Below the pieces are notes generated by a model. That model had not been told where the DNA came from. It made no database searches and saw only the letters and a list, made by a program, of their open reading frames with translations. A DNA stretch of 64,000 bases from CAADGL01 sp964643885 (lineage in GTDB: Bacteria > Planctomycetota > Phycisphaerae > UBA1845 > Fen-1342): contig CAZXUI010000002.1 in NCBI GenBank assembly GCA_964643885.1, positions 1 to 64,000 on the forward strand, read 5' to 3'. Below, piece by piece: positions 45,653 through 57,549 of this stretch (its first letter is position 1; every line of letters starts with the position of its first letter). The position numbers and the translations under genes are program-made.

Positions 45653-45689
45653 GCTTGCATCCCTCTCGGACACACTGGCCGCGGCCGAC

Positions 45690-45938
45690 CTAGGGTGCAG
45701 ACGCGGCGCTCCGGAGAAGCCGCGCGAGCTCCGCCTCAGGCGGCACCTTGCCGGCGATGAGCACTCTCCCGTCGACGGCCAGCGCCGGCGTGAGCATCAC
45801 GCCGCGCCGGGCGAATTCCCGGATTTCGCGAATGTGCACCAGCTCGTAACTCACGCCGAGCCGGTCGGCCGCCGATCTGGCGGTCTTTTCGAGGAGGTCG
45901 CACTTGGCGCATCCGGTTCCCAGAATCTCGATCTTCAT
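45690..45938 (-). CDS. Small thioredoxin-like protein (redox-active disulfide type)
   Basis: An 82-residue protein with a thioredoxin/glutaredoxin fold pattern: MKIEILGTGCAKCDLLEK, active site CAKC (~10-13), and the cis-proline region VMLTPALAVDG. Similar proteins are annotated as redox-active disulfide protein 2 and often accompany DUF318 permeases. GGAGGT lies upstream. The start overlaps the permease stop by four bases (ATGA), so the two are co-translated. Confidence 0.85.
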   Translation of the reverse strand: MKIEILGTGCAKCDLLEKTARSAADRLGVSYELVHIREIREFARRGVMLTPALAVDGRVLIAGKVPPEAELARLLRSAASAP

Positions 45939-47287
45939 GGCATACCTCCGGCGACTGCAACTGGAGCCGTAGACTCGGAGAGCGTCGCACCGTAGATCAT
46001 CCCCGCGCACGTCGCGGCGACGACGATGATCGTGCAGAATGCGAGCGTCTTCTTGGGTCCCATCACTCTCGCCAGCACGAGCATGTTCGGCAGCGACAGC
46101 GCCGGTCCGGCCAGCAGAAGCGCGAGGGCCGGCCCGCGGGCCATGCCGTGCTCAAGCAATGCCTGCGTGATGGGAACCTCCGTCAACGTCGCGAAATAGA
46201 AGAGCGCACCGACCACCGAGCCGATCAGGTTGGCCCGCAGACCGTTGTCGCCGACCAGCGCGGCGATCTGGCGGTCCGGCAGGAGTGCCGAAATGAATCC
46301 TACGACGAAAACACCGCCGAACAGCAGTGGAATAAGCAGCTTGGCGAAGTCCCAGGTATTGTGCATCCAGGCCCTGAACTCGTCGCGTTCCACCCAGCGC
46401 CACGTCATGAGTGCGACGAGCAGACCACACGCTCCCGCCAACCACCAGCGAATGTGGTAGATATCCATGACCCAGGATTTCGCTTCGACGATCTCAATAA
46501 TCTCGCCCTTCGCCACCGTGAGCCGCTCGCCGGCTCGGACCCCCGCCGTGCTCTCCTGCACCTGGATCATCACTTCGTCGTGCATCTCCTGTAGCACGAC
46601 GCCGCGAATCTCCGTACCGTCAATGCGGCGTACCACGGCGTCGCCGGGGTTAAACCAGTCGCTGAAGATCAGGAAGCCAATCATCGCCGCCAGCAGCAGG
46701 GCGCTCTGCCAACCGCGACGCCTGCCGGCCGGCGGGTCGGGCGCGAGCGCTGCCGCATCGAGTCTGACCCGCTCGTCCTTGCGAAACAGGCACGCCATGG
46801 CCATGCCGACGATGAATGCGAACCCGATCGCGCCCAGCGCCCGCCACAAACCGATGTCGAATCCCAGGACACGGGCCGTAAGGAAGATCGCCAGGATGTT
46901 GATCGCAGGGCCCGAGTAGAGGAACGCAGACGCGGGGCCGAGTCCCGCCCCGAGCTGATAGATGCCCGCGAACATCGGCAGGACGCTGCACGAGCAGACG
47001 GCCAGCACGATGCCGGCCACAGACGCGACCGAATACGCGGCCAGCTTGTTCGACTTCGGCCCCAAGTAGCGCATCACCGATTCTTGCGACAGGAACGTGA
47101 TGATGCCGCCAGCGATGAAGAGTGCCGGAACGACGCAGGCCAGTGTGTGATTTCGCGCGTACCATTGCAGCAACTTGAACGCCTCGACGATCGCACCGGC
47201 CACCTTCGGATCCGCCAGCGGCATGTAATAGGCCGCCAGGAATACACTTACGAACGCGGCGGCAATCTTCCACTGCTTCGAGACCAT
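45935..47287 (-). CDS. DUF318/ArsP-like permease
   Basis: A 450-residue membrane protein of the pfam03773 permease family. The N-terminal half has the signature VLAVCSCSVLPMFAGIYQ followed by GLGPASAFLYSGPAINILA; the C-terminal half repeats the fold (FATLTEVPITQALLEHGM). ArsP members export trivalent organoarsenicals, but other DUF318 proteins have no proven substrate, so arsenic specificity is inferred from the operon. A ~75-residue soluble insert with two beta-rich stretches (VVRRIDGTEIRGVV...) lies between the halves. The start at 47287 follows an operator-like motif also found at the arsR promoter. Confidence 0.85.
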   Translation of the reverse strand: MVSKQWKIAAAFVSVFLAAYYMPLADPKVAGAIVEAFKLLQWYARNHTLACVVPALFIAGGIITFLSQESVMRYLGPKSNKLAAYSVASVAGIVLAVCSCSVLPMFAGIYQLGAGLGPASAFLYSGPAINILAIFLTARVLGFDIGLWRALGAIGFAFIVGMAMACLFRKDERVRLDAAALAPDPPAGRRRGWQSALLLAAMIGFLIFSDWFNPGDAVVRRIDGTEIRGVVLQEMHDEVMIQVQESTAGVRAGERLTVAKGEIIEIVEAKSWVMDIYHIRWWLAGACGLLVALMTWRWVERDEFRAWMHNTWDFAKLLIPLLFGGVFVVGFISALLPDRQIAALVGDNGLRANLIGSVVGALFYFATLTEVPITQALLEHGMARGPALALLLAGPALSLPNMLVLARVMGPKKTLAFCTIIVVAATCAGMIYGATLSESTAPVAVAGGMP

Positions 47288-47336
47288 GGGCAGCTCATCC
47301 TTCCGCAGCTCGTGCAAGCAATTTACATGCCAGTGT

Positions 47337-47356
47337 GGCCATATTGCCATAATACG
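47337..47356 (-). promoter_or_regulatory. Candidate ArsR operator upstream of the permease gene
   Basis: GGCCATATTGCCATAATACG matches the arsR promoter site at 47720-47739 at 16 of 20 positions. It lies 50-70 bases before the permease start and contains a TATTAT -10-like box on the minus strand. Confidence 0.5.
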
Positions 47357-47389
47357 CACCGCGAGACGCGCATCCGAAACCGGCCGCGG

Positions 47390-47725
47390 TCATCGCAGAA
47401 CTGACTGTTGATGCTGGAGGTTCTGGGAGAGAACCGTCTCGATGCAATCCCAGAATCCCTGGAGGCAGCACACCTTCAGACGGTAGTAGACCAACACGCC
47501 CTCCCGGCGATCCTCGACCAGCCCGGCCTGCTTGAGCAAGGCCAGATGCTTCGACACCGTCGATTGATCGGCACCGACGAGAGCCGTCAGATCGCAGACA
47601 CAGACTTCACGATCCTCGAGTGCCTCGAGAATCATCAACCGGCTTGGATGGGCCAGCGCCTTGGCAATGCGAGCACGCGCTTCGTAGCGAGGGCGACCGT
47701 GGCGGAGTCGGACTTTCTTGGCCAT
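47390..47725 (-). CDS. arsR: ArsR-family metalloregulator
   Basis: A 111-residue winged-helix repressor. Features are ALAHPSRLMILEALEDREVCVCDLTAL with the CVC metalloid site, the recognition helix DQSTVSKHLALLKQAGLV, the wing RREGVLVYYRL and further cysteines (VCCLQGFWDC). It should bind As(III) or Sb(III) and derepress the operon. The start MAKKVRL at 47725 lies only six bases after a TATAAT box, giving a leaderless mRNA. It is first of the operon running to acr3. Confidence 0.93.
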   Translation of the reverse strand: MAKKVRLRHGRPRYEARARIAKALAHPSRLMILEALEDREVCVCDLTALVGADQSTVSKHLALLKQAGLVEDRREGVLVYYRLKVCCLQGFWDCIETVLSQNLQHQQSVLR

Positions 47726-47739
47726 ATGGCTATTATACC
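47720..47739 (-). promoter_or_regulatory. Candidate ArsR operator at the arsR start
   Basis: GGCCATATGGCTATTATACC covers the arsR start codon and -10 box. It contains the perfect palindrome GCCATATGGC. Its near match at 47337-47356 supports a shared regulator. Confidence 0.5.
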
Positions 47740-47760
47740 ATACTCTCCACCTGGGTGCAA
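47732..47760 (-). promoter_or_regulatory. arsR promoter
   Basis: On the minus strand, TTGCAC (47760-47755), 17 bases and TATAAT (47737-47732). Transcription is expected to begin at or next to the A of the ATG at 47725. Confidence 0.7.
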
Positions 47761-47806
47761 GTCCGCCGGGTGGATCGGTCTCGGGCGGCGCCATCGTACG
47801 ACGCGA

Positions 47807-48307
47807 TCATTCTGCCGGCGCGGACGCTCGCCGCCGGCCGCCGCGCCCGAGGCCCTGGCCGGGGCTGAATCGCTCGACAGATGCGGCGTCGCGGCCGCGG
47901 TGCTGGCGGAATTCGTTGCCGGCCCGCTCGACGACGTTACTTTGCGCGATCCACACAAAACCGCCGACACAGGCGACGACAGCGGCGAGAATGGCCGTGC
48001 CTAGCAGGTTTCGGCGAAGCGGGTGCGGCGGGTGGGCGGGCGTGTGCGGCCGGCGCAGCCAGCTTGCCACCAGGCCGCAGACCCAGCTCCAGTGAAGCGC
48101 CAGGTGCAGCAGGAGCAGCGCGGCCAGCCCGACCGCGAGCCAGAAGTGCACCTCGCCCCAGTCGTGCCGCGTTCCCAGCCACAGCGAGAGCCGCCCGCCG
48201 CTGCCTGGCGGCAGGACGAAGCGCATCAGCAGGCCGGTGGCGACCATGGCGAGCATGATCAGGAACGCCACCACGTCGATGATGAAGTTGAGCGTAGAGC
48301 GGGCCAT
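47807..48307 (-). CDS. DUF4405-type membrane protein (cytochrome b-like)
   Basis: A 166-residue membrane protein with about four hydrophobic segments. MARSTLNFIIDVVAFLIMLAM, the HDWGEVHFWLAVGLAALLLLHLALHW stretch and its histidines match DUF4405 proteins, which resemble small b-type cytochromes. GGAGGT lies eight bases before the ATG. It is co-directional with arsR (81-base gap), but arsR has its own promoter. The role is unknown; heme binding is suggested by histidines only. Confidence 0.75.
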   Translation of the reverse strand: MARSTLNFIIDVVAFLIMLAMVATGLLMRFVLPPGSGGRLSLWLGTRHDWGEVHFWLAVGLAALLLLHLALHWSWVCGLVASWLRRPHTPAHPPHPLRRNLLGTAILAAVVACVGGFVWIAQSNVVERAGNEFRQHRGRDAASVERFSPGQGLGRGGRRRASAPAE

Positions 48308-48374
48308 CGAGATCGACCTCCGTTACGCCGCGGAACCAGGCGGCACCCCACACGCTGGGCGGCCGCAGGTGTCG

Positions 48375-48663
48375 CTAGTCTTTATCGTCGTCGTGCTCCT
48401 CCCGCCCATCCGCCTGACCGTCGCCATGCTGCGATTCGCCGAGTGTCACATCGACGCCGATCAGCGGCGGCGTCATCCGCCGCGCGAGCCGGTGTGTGAT
48501 CTCGCGCAGCTCGTTCCGGCCGCGGAACCCCGATATCTCCGTAACACGTTGTTCCTGCGGCAGTTGCAGGCGTGCAGCGGGCTTTCCCGCGGTCGCGACG
48601 GCATGGCGGATCCATCCTCGACAGTGAAGCGCAGCAATCGTCGTGCCGCGGGATCGTGGGGAT

Positions 48664-48686
<23 letters not shown>
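48375..48686 (-). CDS. Possible small or fragmentary gene of unknown function
   Basis: A 103-codon frame whose last ~65 residues (from LQLPQEQRVTEISGFRGR through NELREITHRLARRMTPPLIG to an acidic tail) have codon usage like that of neighbouring genes. The N-terminal part overlaps the kinase 3' end and lacks a clear start. It may be a remnant, or a small gene starting inside. No family recognised. Apart from it, 48308-48663 is empty. Confidence 0.35.
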
Positions 48687-52051
<3,365 letters not shown>

Positions 52052-52080
<29 letters not shown>

Positions 52081-52738
52081 CGCTCTGCGGCTCCGCGTCG
52101 CGATCGGTCAGTTGCGTATAGAGCCAGCGGCGGCAAAAGCGCCACTCCCGCTCGACGGTCGAGACCGAGATGCCCAGCGCGTCGGCCGTCTCCTGCTCCG
52201 TCATGCCGGCGAAATAGCGCAGGTTGACGATCTGCCCTTTTCGCGGGTCCGACGCTTCGAGCCGCCGCAGGGCCTCATCGATCGCGACGATGTCGTCGCC
52301 CGGCGGCTCGAGGCCCAGATCGACGTCCTCGATATTCACCCGGCCGCGGCCGCCGCCCCGCCGCAGGCGCCCTTTGCGGCGGGCCTGCTCGACGAGAATC
52401 CGCCGCATGGCCAGGGCCGCGGCCGCGAAGAAGTGCCCACGGCTGTTCCAGTCCGGCGCGTTCTCACCGATCAGGCGGAGATACGCCTCGTGCACGAGGG
52501 CCGTGGGCTGAAGCGTCTGGCCGGGCGGCTCCTTGGCGAGTCGGGCACGGGCCAGGCCGCGCAGCTCGTCATAGACGAGGGGGAGCAGCTCCTCGGCGGC
52601 CCGCGGGTCGCCATCGCCGACCCTCGCAAGCAAGTGCGTGATCTGGGAGTCAGACCCGGCAGACAATTCAGAATCTCCGGCCAAGTTGACAGGTGCCGAC
52701 CCTTGCCGTCGCACTGAAAGATGGGGCTCCTGGGTCAT
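52052..52738 (-). CDS. ECF sigma factor, planctomycete kinase-linked type
   Basis: A 228-residue sigma factor. LVYDELRGLARARLAKEPPG, TLQPTALVHEAYLRLIG and GHFFAAAALAMRRILVEQAR are the signatures of this ECF class; region 4 is IVNLRYFAGMTEQETADALG followed by SVSTVEREWRFCRRWL. It overlaps the following kinase gene by 29 bases. Its closest relative in the window is the ECF at 56791-57396. Confidence 0.92.
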
Positions 52739-53155
52739 TGTATCGGTCAGGGGCGGAAATCCACAGGCAAGGGTGGCCGTGGGGGCGGCGATCGGGCCGC
52801 CGCGGCCGGCAGGGACGGGTGCTCCGGAGGGAAGGAAGCGCGAGGACCTGCTGGACGGTGCGGGGAAGGCGCCCGGGGCGGCGGGCCGAGGGCGGTCGAG
52901 CGGGATGGCGAATGCCTACGGCTGCGGCGAATGCACGCCACCGGCCCGGTCCCCAAATGACCGGTCAGAGACCGGTCCCCCAACAATCGGTCAGAGGCCG
53001 GTCCCCCAATGACCGGTCAGAGACCGGTCCCCCAACAATCGGTCAGAGGCCGGTCCCCGAATGACCGGTCAGAGACCGGTCCCCCAAACACCGGTCAGAG
53101 ACCGGTCCCCAAATGACCGGTCAGAGACCGGTCCCCCACTTTGCGGGGGGCGGTG
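52739..53155. other. Intergenic region between two ECF/kinase modules
   Basis: About 415 bases. The right half is the 26-bp tandem array (52945-53138). The left half (52739-52944) is GC-rich and shows no gene; the sigma promoter should lie there. Confidence 0.5.
52945..53138. repeat. 26-bp tandem repeat array, about 7.5 copies
   Basis: Units read (A/G)CCGGTCCCCCAA followed by TGACCGGTCAGAG or a variant. Boundaries are 52945, 52971, 52997, 53023, 53049, 53075, 53101 and 53127 (partial). Odd units carry TGACCGGT; even ones carry CAATCGGT or ACACCGGT, so there is a 52-bp higher-order period. GACCGGT-cagag-ACCGGTC is a 7-bp stem-loop within a unit. The array ends 17 bases from the stop of the 53156-56668 kinase. 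A diverged copy lies at 5305-5356. Confidence 0.85.
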
Positions 53156-56100
53156 TCAGTGCGGTTGTGTCGCCGGCGGGGCGCGCCACTCGGCCACGCG
53201 GCGATCGTGGCCGGAACTCGGCTCGGCCGCGTGCCAGGCGCCGTAGAGCGCGGCGATCTCCGCTCGCGCCCGGTGCGTGATCTCCGCTTCGACTTCTGCG
53301 ATCTGCCGGTGCGCTCTGATGAGCAGCGATTCGGCCTCGCTGAATCGGCCCGCCGCGCTGTGGCACGCGCCCATCACAAGCTCGGCCCGCGCCCGAATCA
53401 TGCGACGCTGACGGTCGTTCAGCGGTGCGCCGTCGAGGCCCGCGAGACACTCCTGGAGCAGTGCCGCCGCATCCTGCGGCTCGCCGGTGGCCAAGATCGC
53501 GCGGGCCAGCGCGCAGGTGGCCAGCGACGAGTGGAACACCAGCGCGCTTCGGTCCGTGACGCTTTGAGGCAACTGGGCGACGGCCCGCGCCGCCAGCGCT
53601 CGGGCCTCGGTCGCCTGGCCGAGATCCAGCAGCACGTCGGCGAAACGATATGAGTCGACCAGTGCGGAAGCGCTCTGCTCGAGCCGGTTCGCGGCATACA
53701 CCGAGCTCGCCTGGCGATACATGCGGCTCGCTTCTTCCGTTCGCCCGGCGCCGGAGAGGAATCGCGCGAGCTTCCCGCTCCAGACGGCCGCCGCACGCGA
53801 CTGCGGCCCGAACTGCTCGACCACCGCATCAAGCAGGCCGCGACTGACCTCGATCGCAGCGTCGTGTCGTCCCATGGAGCTGAGCAGCGTCGCCAGATAA
53901 GAACCCGCCCATTGCGTAGACTCGTGGGCGGGGCCAAGCTCGTCGCGCACGCGCCGATAACGGTCGCGCAGCAAGGCGGGACCTTCGTCGCCGCGACCCA
54001 TATCTCGCAGCGAGAACGCGAGCGTGATCGTCGACTGAATGGTGTCCGGGTGCGTGTCGCCCAGCAGCTTCTTTCGCATTTCGAAGGCCTGCCGGTAGAA
54101 CTCGACCCGCTCCGGCCGGTCCAGCCGGGCGCAGTACCAGCCCATCTGCTGAAGACTCGTGGCGACGGTTTCATGCTCGTCGCCGAAGAGCCGCCGGCGC
54201 AGCTCCAGGCCGCGCCGCGCCGCGTCGAGGGCGGCGACATAATCACCCGAATCGCCGTTCACTTTCGCCAGGTGCGCCAGCCACATCGCGACGACGCGAT
54301 GACCATCTCCGTGCAGCCGCGTTGCCCGCGCGAGTCCCTCCTCGAGCAGCGCGATCGCCTCCGCATCGCGGCCCTGCGTGGCGAGCAGATTGGCCAGCTC
54401 GCCGACGACGGCCATGGTGTCTTCGACCTCCACGGCGCGGATGTCGCGGAACCCGGCCACCGCGTCGCGCAGCAGCCGCTCCGCCTCGTCCGGCCGCTGC
54501 TGATGGGCCAGCACGTGGCTGAGCTCGATCAGAACGGCGTTGGTGGCGGTGTGCTCATCGCCGAGCTTGCGGGTGGCGAGCTCGAGCGTCTCGCGCAGCA
54601 GCCCTTCGGCCTCGGCCGCCCGATCCGTCTGCATCAGAATGTCGCGCGCCAGGTGCCAGCGCAGGCGGATCGCTTCGTACGAGTCCTCGCCATGCAGGCG
54701 CTGTGTCACGTCCAGAGCGCGGCGGTAAAGCTGTTCCGCCTCCGCCAGCCGTCCCTGCTCGTGATAGACGCTGCCGAGATTGAACGTCGCGCGGGCGAAT
54801 AGATCGTGGTCTTCGCCCAAGGCGTGCTGTACGCCGCCAAGCGCCTCGAGATTCAGCGGCTCGGCCGCCTCCGGCCGGCCGAGCTGCATCAGCACGCGCC
54901 CCAGTCCGTTCATCGCGGCCAGCGTCAGTTCGGCGTCGTCCGGATGGGCGGCCAGCGCCAGCTTCAGACAGCGATCGAAGGCGAGCTTCGCATCCGAGTA
55001 GCGGCCGGCCTCGCTGTAGACGCGGCCCAGCCGCTCCAGCACCCGCAGTGTCCGCCGATCCGATTCGCCGTAGCGGCCCTCGCAGTGGCCGCGGAGCCAC
55101 TCGAAGTGCGGCGCGGCGGAGTTGAAGAGCCCCAGGTGAAAGTACGTCTGCGCGAGCGTCTCGCGCACTTCCGCCTCGACCTCCGGCTGGTCCGCGAGCA
55201 GGCCCTGTTCCAGCTCACGGCCGGCGTCGTCCAGAACGAAGCGCAGCTTGGTCTGCCCGCCCTGCGACGCGGCCGGATCGGTGGCCGTGAGCATGCGCTG
55301 GAGGAACGACTTGACCGCCGCCGCCCGGTCGGCCTCGCGCTGGGCGAGCTGCCGGCTGGTCTCCGCCGATGTCTGTGCCGCGACGGCCTGCATGCGCGCC
55401 TGGCGCTCGCGCTCGGCCAGCACCCGGTTCCGCTCCGCCTGAACGCTGGTGTAGATCGCGAATCCGGCCAGGCTGAGCAGAGAGACGCCCGCGACGGCCG
55501 CCGGCCAGCGATAGCGGGCAATGGCCTTGCGCAGCACGTACAGGACCGAGTCCCGCAGTGCGCCGACCGGCTCGCCGCGCAGATAGCGGCGGATGTCGTC
55601 GGCCAGCTCGGCCGCCGTCTGGTAACGACGCGCCTTGTCCTTTTCGAGCGCGCGGGTGACGACGGTGTCCAGATCGCCGCGCAGGCGTCGATCGATGGCG
55701 GCCAGGCGGACGAGCTGCGTCTCGCACACCGTCCGGGCCGCCTGCGGGAGCGACTGGCCCTCGACGTTGTACGGCAGTCGGCCGCAGAGCAGCTCATAGA
55801 GGATCACGCCGAGCGAGTAGACGTCCGTGCGTGTGTCAATCTGATCCGGATCGCCGCTGAGCTGCTCGGGACTCATGTAGGGAAGCGTGCCCAGAAGCTG
55901 GCCGACACCCGTGAACGCGGTGCGCGAGTCCTGGCCGCCGCAATCGCGACGGACGATGCGGGCGACGCCGAAATCGAGAATCTTCGGCTGGCCGGCCGCG
56001 GTGACGAGGATGTTTCCCGGCTTGAGGTCCCGATGGATGACGCCCTGCTGGTGGGCGTAGTTGACCGCGTCGCAGACCCGCGCCAACAGCTCGAGCCGCT

Positions 56101-56668
56101 GGCGGTTGGGAAGGTCGTGCCCGTTCACGTAGCGCAGCAGCGGCCGGCCTTCGATGAACTCCATCGCGAAGTAGGGCAGGTGGGCGCGCTGGCCGCGCGC
56201 CGTGGTCGCATCGCCGCTGCCGGCCTCGTAGATCTGCGCGATGGCGGGATGGTGCAGCCGCCCCAGCACTTCGGCTTCGAACTCGAAGCGGCGGCGCATC
56301 TCGCGGCTTGGGAACCCGCAGCGAATGACCTTCAGCGCGACCGTTCGGCGAGCGTCCGCGTGCTGGGCCTCGTAGACGACGCCCATGCCGCCCTGGCCGA
56401 TCTCGCGCAGGACGCGATAGCCCCCGATCGACTGCGGCGGATCGTCGCCGCCCGACTCCAGTCCGGCGGGCCGAAAGAGCGGCCGGCTCAATAGGGTCTC
56501 GCCGTCCGGAGAGTCATTGCCGAGCAATCGCTCGACAAAGTCGCGCAAATCCGAATCCGGGCCGCAGTGCACATCGAGATGCGCAGAGCGCTGTTCCGGC
56601 GGCATGGCGACGACCTCCTCGAAGATCGACTCCGCCTGTCGAATCCGGGGATCATCCGGCCGAATCAT
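53156..56668 (-). CDS. Membrane Ser/Thr protein kinase with C-terminal TPR repeats
   Basis: An 1170-residue kinase. After an 80-residue leader, the kinase domain has the Gly loop GQGGMGVVYEA (~91-101), ALK lysine ~113, HRDLKPGN ~212-219, DFG ~232-234 and GTLPYMSPEQ. A membrane helix (~395-415) is followed by a long TPR region with clear kinesin-light-chain-like repeats (TLAAMNGLGRVLMQLGRPEAAE, FNLGSVYHEQGRLAEAEQLYRRAL). I start at MIRPDD (56668), as the 62 upstream codons have no family match. It is downstream of the ECF at 56791-57396 with a 122-base gap, wider than in the other pairs. Confidence 0.92.
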   Translation of the reverse strand: MIRPDDPRIRQAESIFEEVVAMPPEQRSAHLDVHCGPDSDLRDFVERLLGNDSPDGETLLSRPLFRPAGLESGGDDPPQSIGGYRVLREIGQGGMGVVYEAQHADARRTVALKVIRCGFPSREMRRRFEFEAEVLGRLHHPAIAQIYEAGSGDATTARGQRAHLPYFAMEFIEGRPLLRYVNGHDLPNRQRLELLARVCDAVNYAHQQGVIHRDLKPGNILVTAAGQPKILDFGVARIVRRDCGGQDSRTAFTGVGQLLGTLPYMSPEQLSGDPDQIDTRTDVYSLGVILYELLCGRLPYNVEGQSLPQAARTVCETQLVRLAAIDRRLRGDLDTVVTRALEKDKARRYQTAAELADDIRRYLRGEPVGALRDSVLYVLRKAIARYRWPAAVAGVSLLSLAGFAIYTSVQAERNRVLAERERQARMQAVAAQTSAETSRQLAQREADRAAAVKSFLQRMLTATDPAASQGGQTKLRFVLDDAGRELEQGLLADQPEVEAEVRETLAQTYFHLGLFNSAAPHFEWLRGHCEGRYGESDRRTLRVLERLGRVYSEAGRYSDAKLAFDRCLKLALAAHPDDAELTLAAMNGLGRVLMQLGRPEAAEPLNLEALGGVQHALGEDHDLFARATFNLGSVYHEQGRLAEAEQLYRRALDVTQRLHGEDSYEAIRLRWHLARDILMQTDRAAEAEGLLRETLELATRKLGDEHTATNAVLIELSHVLAHQQRPDEAERLLRDAVAGFRDIRAVEVEDTMAVVGELANLLATQGRDAEAIALLEEGLARATRLHGDGHRVVAMWLAHLAKVNGDSGDYVAALDAARRGLELRRRLFGDEHETVATSLQQMGWYCARLDRPERVEFYRQAFEMRKKLLGDTHPDTIQSTITLAFSLRDMGRGDEGPALLRDRYRRVRDELGPAHESTQWAGSYLATLLSSMGRHDAAIEVSRGLLDAVVEQFGPQSRAAAVWSGKLARFLSGAGRTEEASRMYRQASSVYAANRLEQSASALVDSYRFADVLLDLGQATEARALAARAVAQLPQSVTDRSALVFHSSLATCALARAILATGEPQDAAALLQECLAGLDGAPLNDRQRRMIRARAELVMGACHSAAGRFSEAESLLIRAHRQIAEVEAEITHRARAEIAALYGAWHAAEPSSGHDRRVAEWRAPPATQPH

Positions 56669-56790
56669 GATGCGAGTCGCCTTCCCAGCCGCGATCGAAT
56701 GGCGGCGCTGCGGGGCGCCGGCGCGGAACCCGCACGAGCCCCCGCCGGCCGATACTCCACTATCAGTCCGCAGGCCGGGCGGCAAACCCG

Positions 56791-57396
56791 TCAGGACGGG
56801 TGAGAATCGGGCTCGCTCAGCAGCGTCCGCAGCAGCGCCTTCGTGAAGCGCCACTCCCGTTCCACCGTCGCCAGGGACACGCCCAGGGATGCGGCCGTGT
56901 CCTCCAGTGTCAATCCGCAGAACCAGTGCAGCGAGACGATCTGTGCCTTGCGCGCGTCGGTCTTTTCAAGCTGCGTCAGAGCCTCGTCCAGCGCCAGCAC
57001 GTCGTCGGCCGGAGCGTCGATCGCCAGGTCGGCCTCATCCGTCACCATCCGCCGGCGGTCGCCACCCCGCTTGAGGCTGCCCTTCCGGCGGGCCTGCTCG
57101 ACCAGGATGTTCCGCATAGCCCGCGCGGCCGCGGCGAAAAAGTGACCGCGGCTGTTCCAGCCGGGATCCTGGTGGCCGACGAGCCGCAGATAGGCCTCGT
57201 GTACCAGGGCGGTCGGCTGGAGCGTCGTGCCCGGCGCCGAGCCGGCCATCCGGGCCCGCGCCAGGCGGCGCAGCTCGTCGTAAAGCAGCGGAAGCAGCGT
57301 CGCGGCGGCGCGTTCGTCGCCGGCGGCGGCCGCATTGAGCATTTGCGTGACCGGCTCGCTCGAGCGGGAGGCGGGGATTTGTGGTTGCGGGTCCAT
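56791..57396 (-). CDS. ECF sigma factor, planctomycete kinase-linked type
   Basis: A 201-residue sigma factor: LLYDELRRLARARMAGSAPG, TLQPTALVHEAYLRLVG, GHFFAAAARAMRNILVEQAR and a region 4 with LTLEDTAASLG followed by SLATVEREWRFTKALL. I start at MDPQPQ (57396); no strong Shine-Dalgarno is visible, and the very long open frame upstream is the shadow of the opposite-strand gene. It is divergent from the secreted protein gene at 57550 and pairs with the kinase at 53156-56668. Confidence 0.9.
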   Translation of the reverse strand: MDPQPQIPASRSSEPVTQMLNAAAAGDERAAATLLPLLYDELRRLARARMAGSAPGTTLQPTALVHEAYLRLVGHQDPGWNSRGHFFAAAARAMRNILVEQARRKGSLKRGGDRRRMVTDEADLAIDAPADDVLALDEALTQLEKTDARKAQIVSLHWFCGLTLEDTAASLGVSLATVEREWRFTKALLRTLLSEPDSHPS

Positions 57397-57549
57397 GGCG
57401 TCTGACGGGTTGAGCACCGCGATTTCGGACTGATATTCCAGCGAGCGCCGGCCCGGCTCTGTGCAGTGTACCGCCGCCGCGGGCCCGGAATCTACGGCCG
57501 GGCGGGGATGTGGACCGGGCGGCCGTGGCCGCGAACCAGGAGAAGTGCG

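Noticed and set aside
52945..53138. CRISPR array
   Set aside because: The 26-bp units are contiguous without spacers and no cas gene is nearby.
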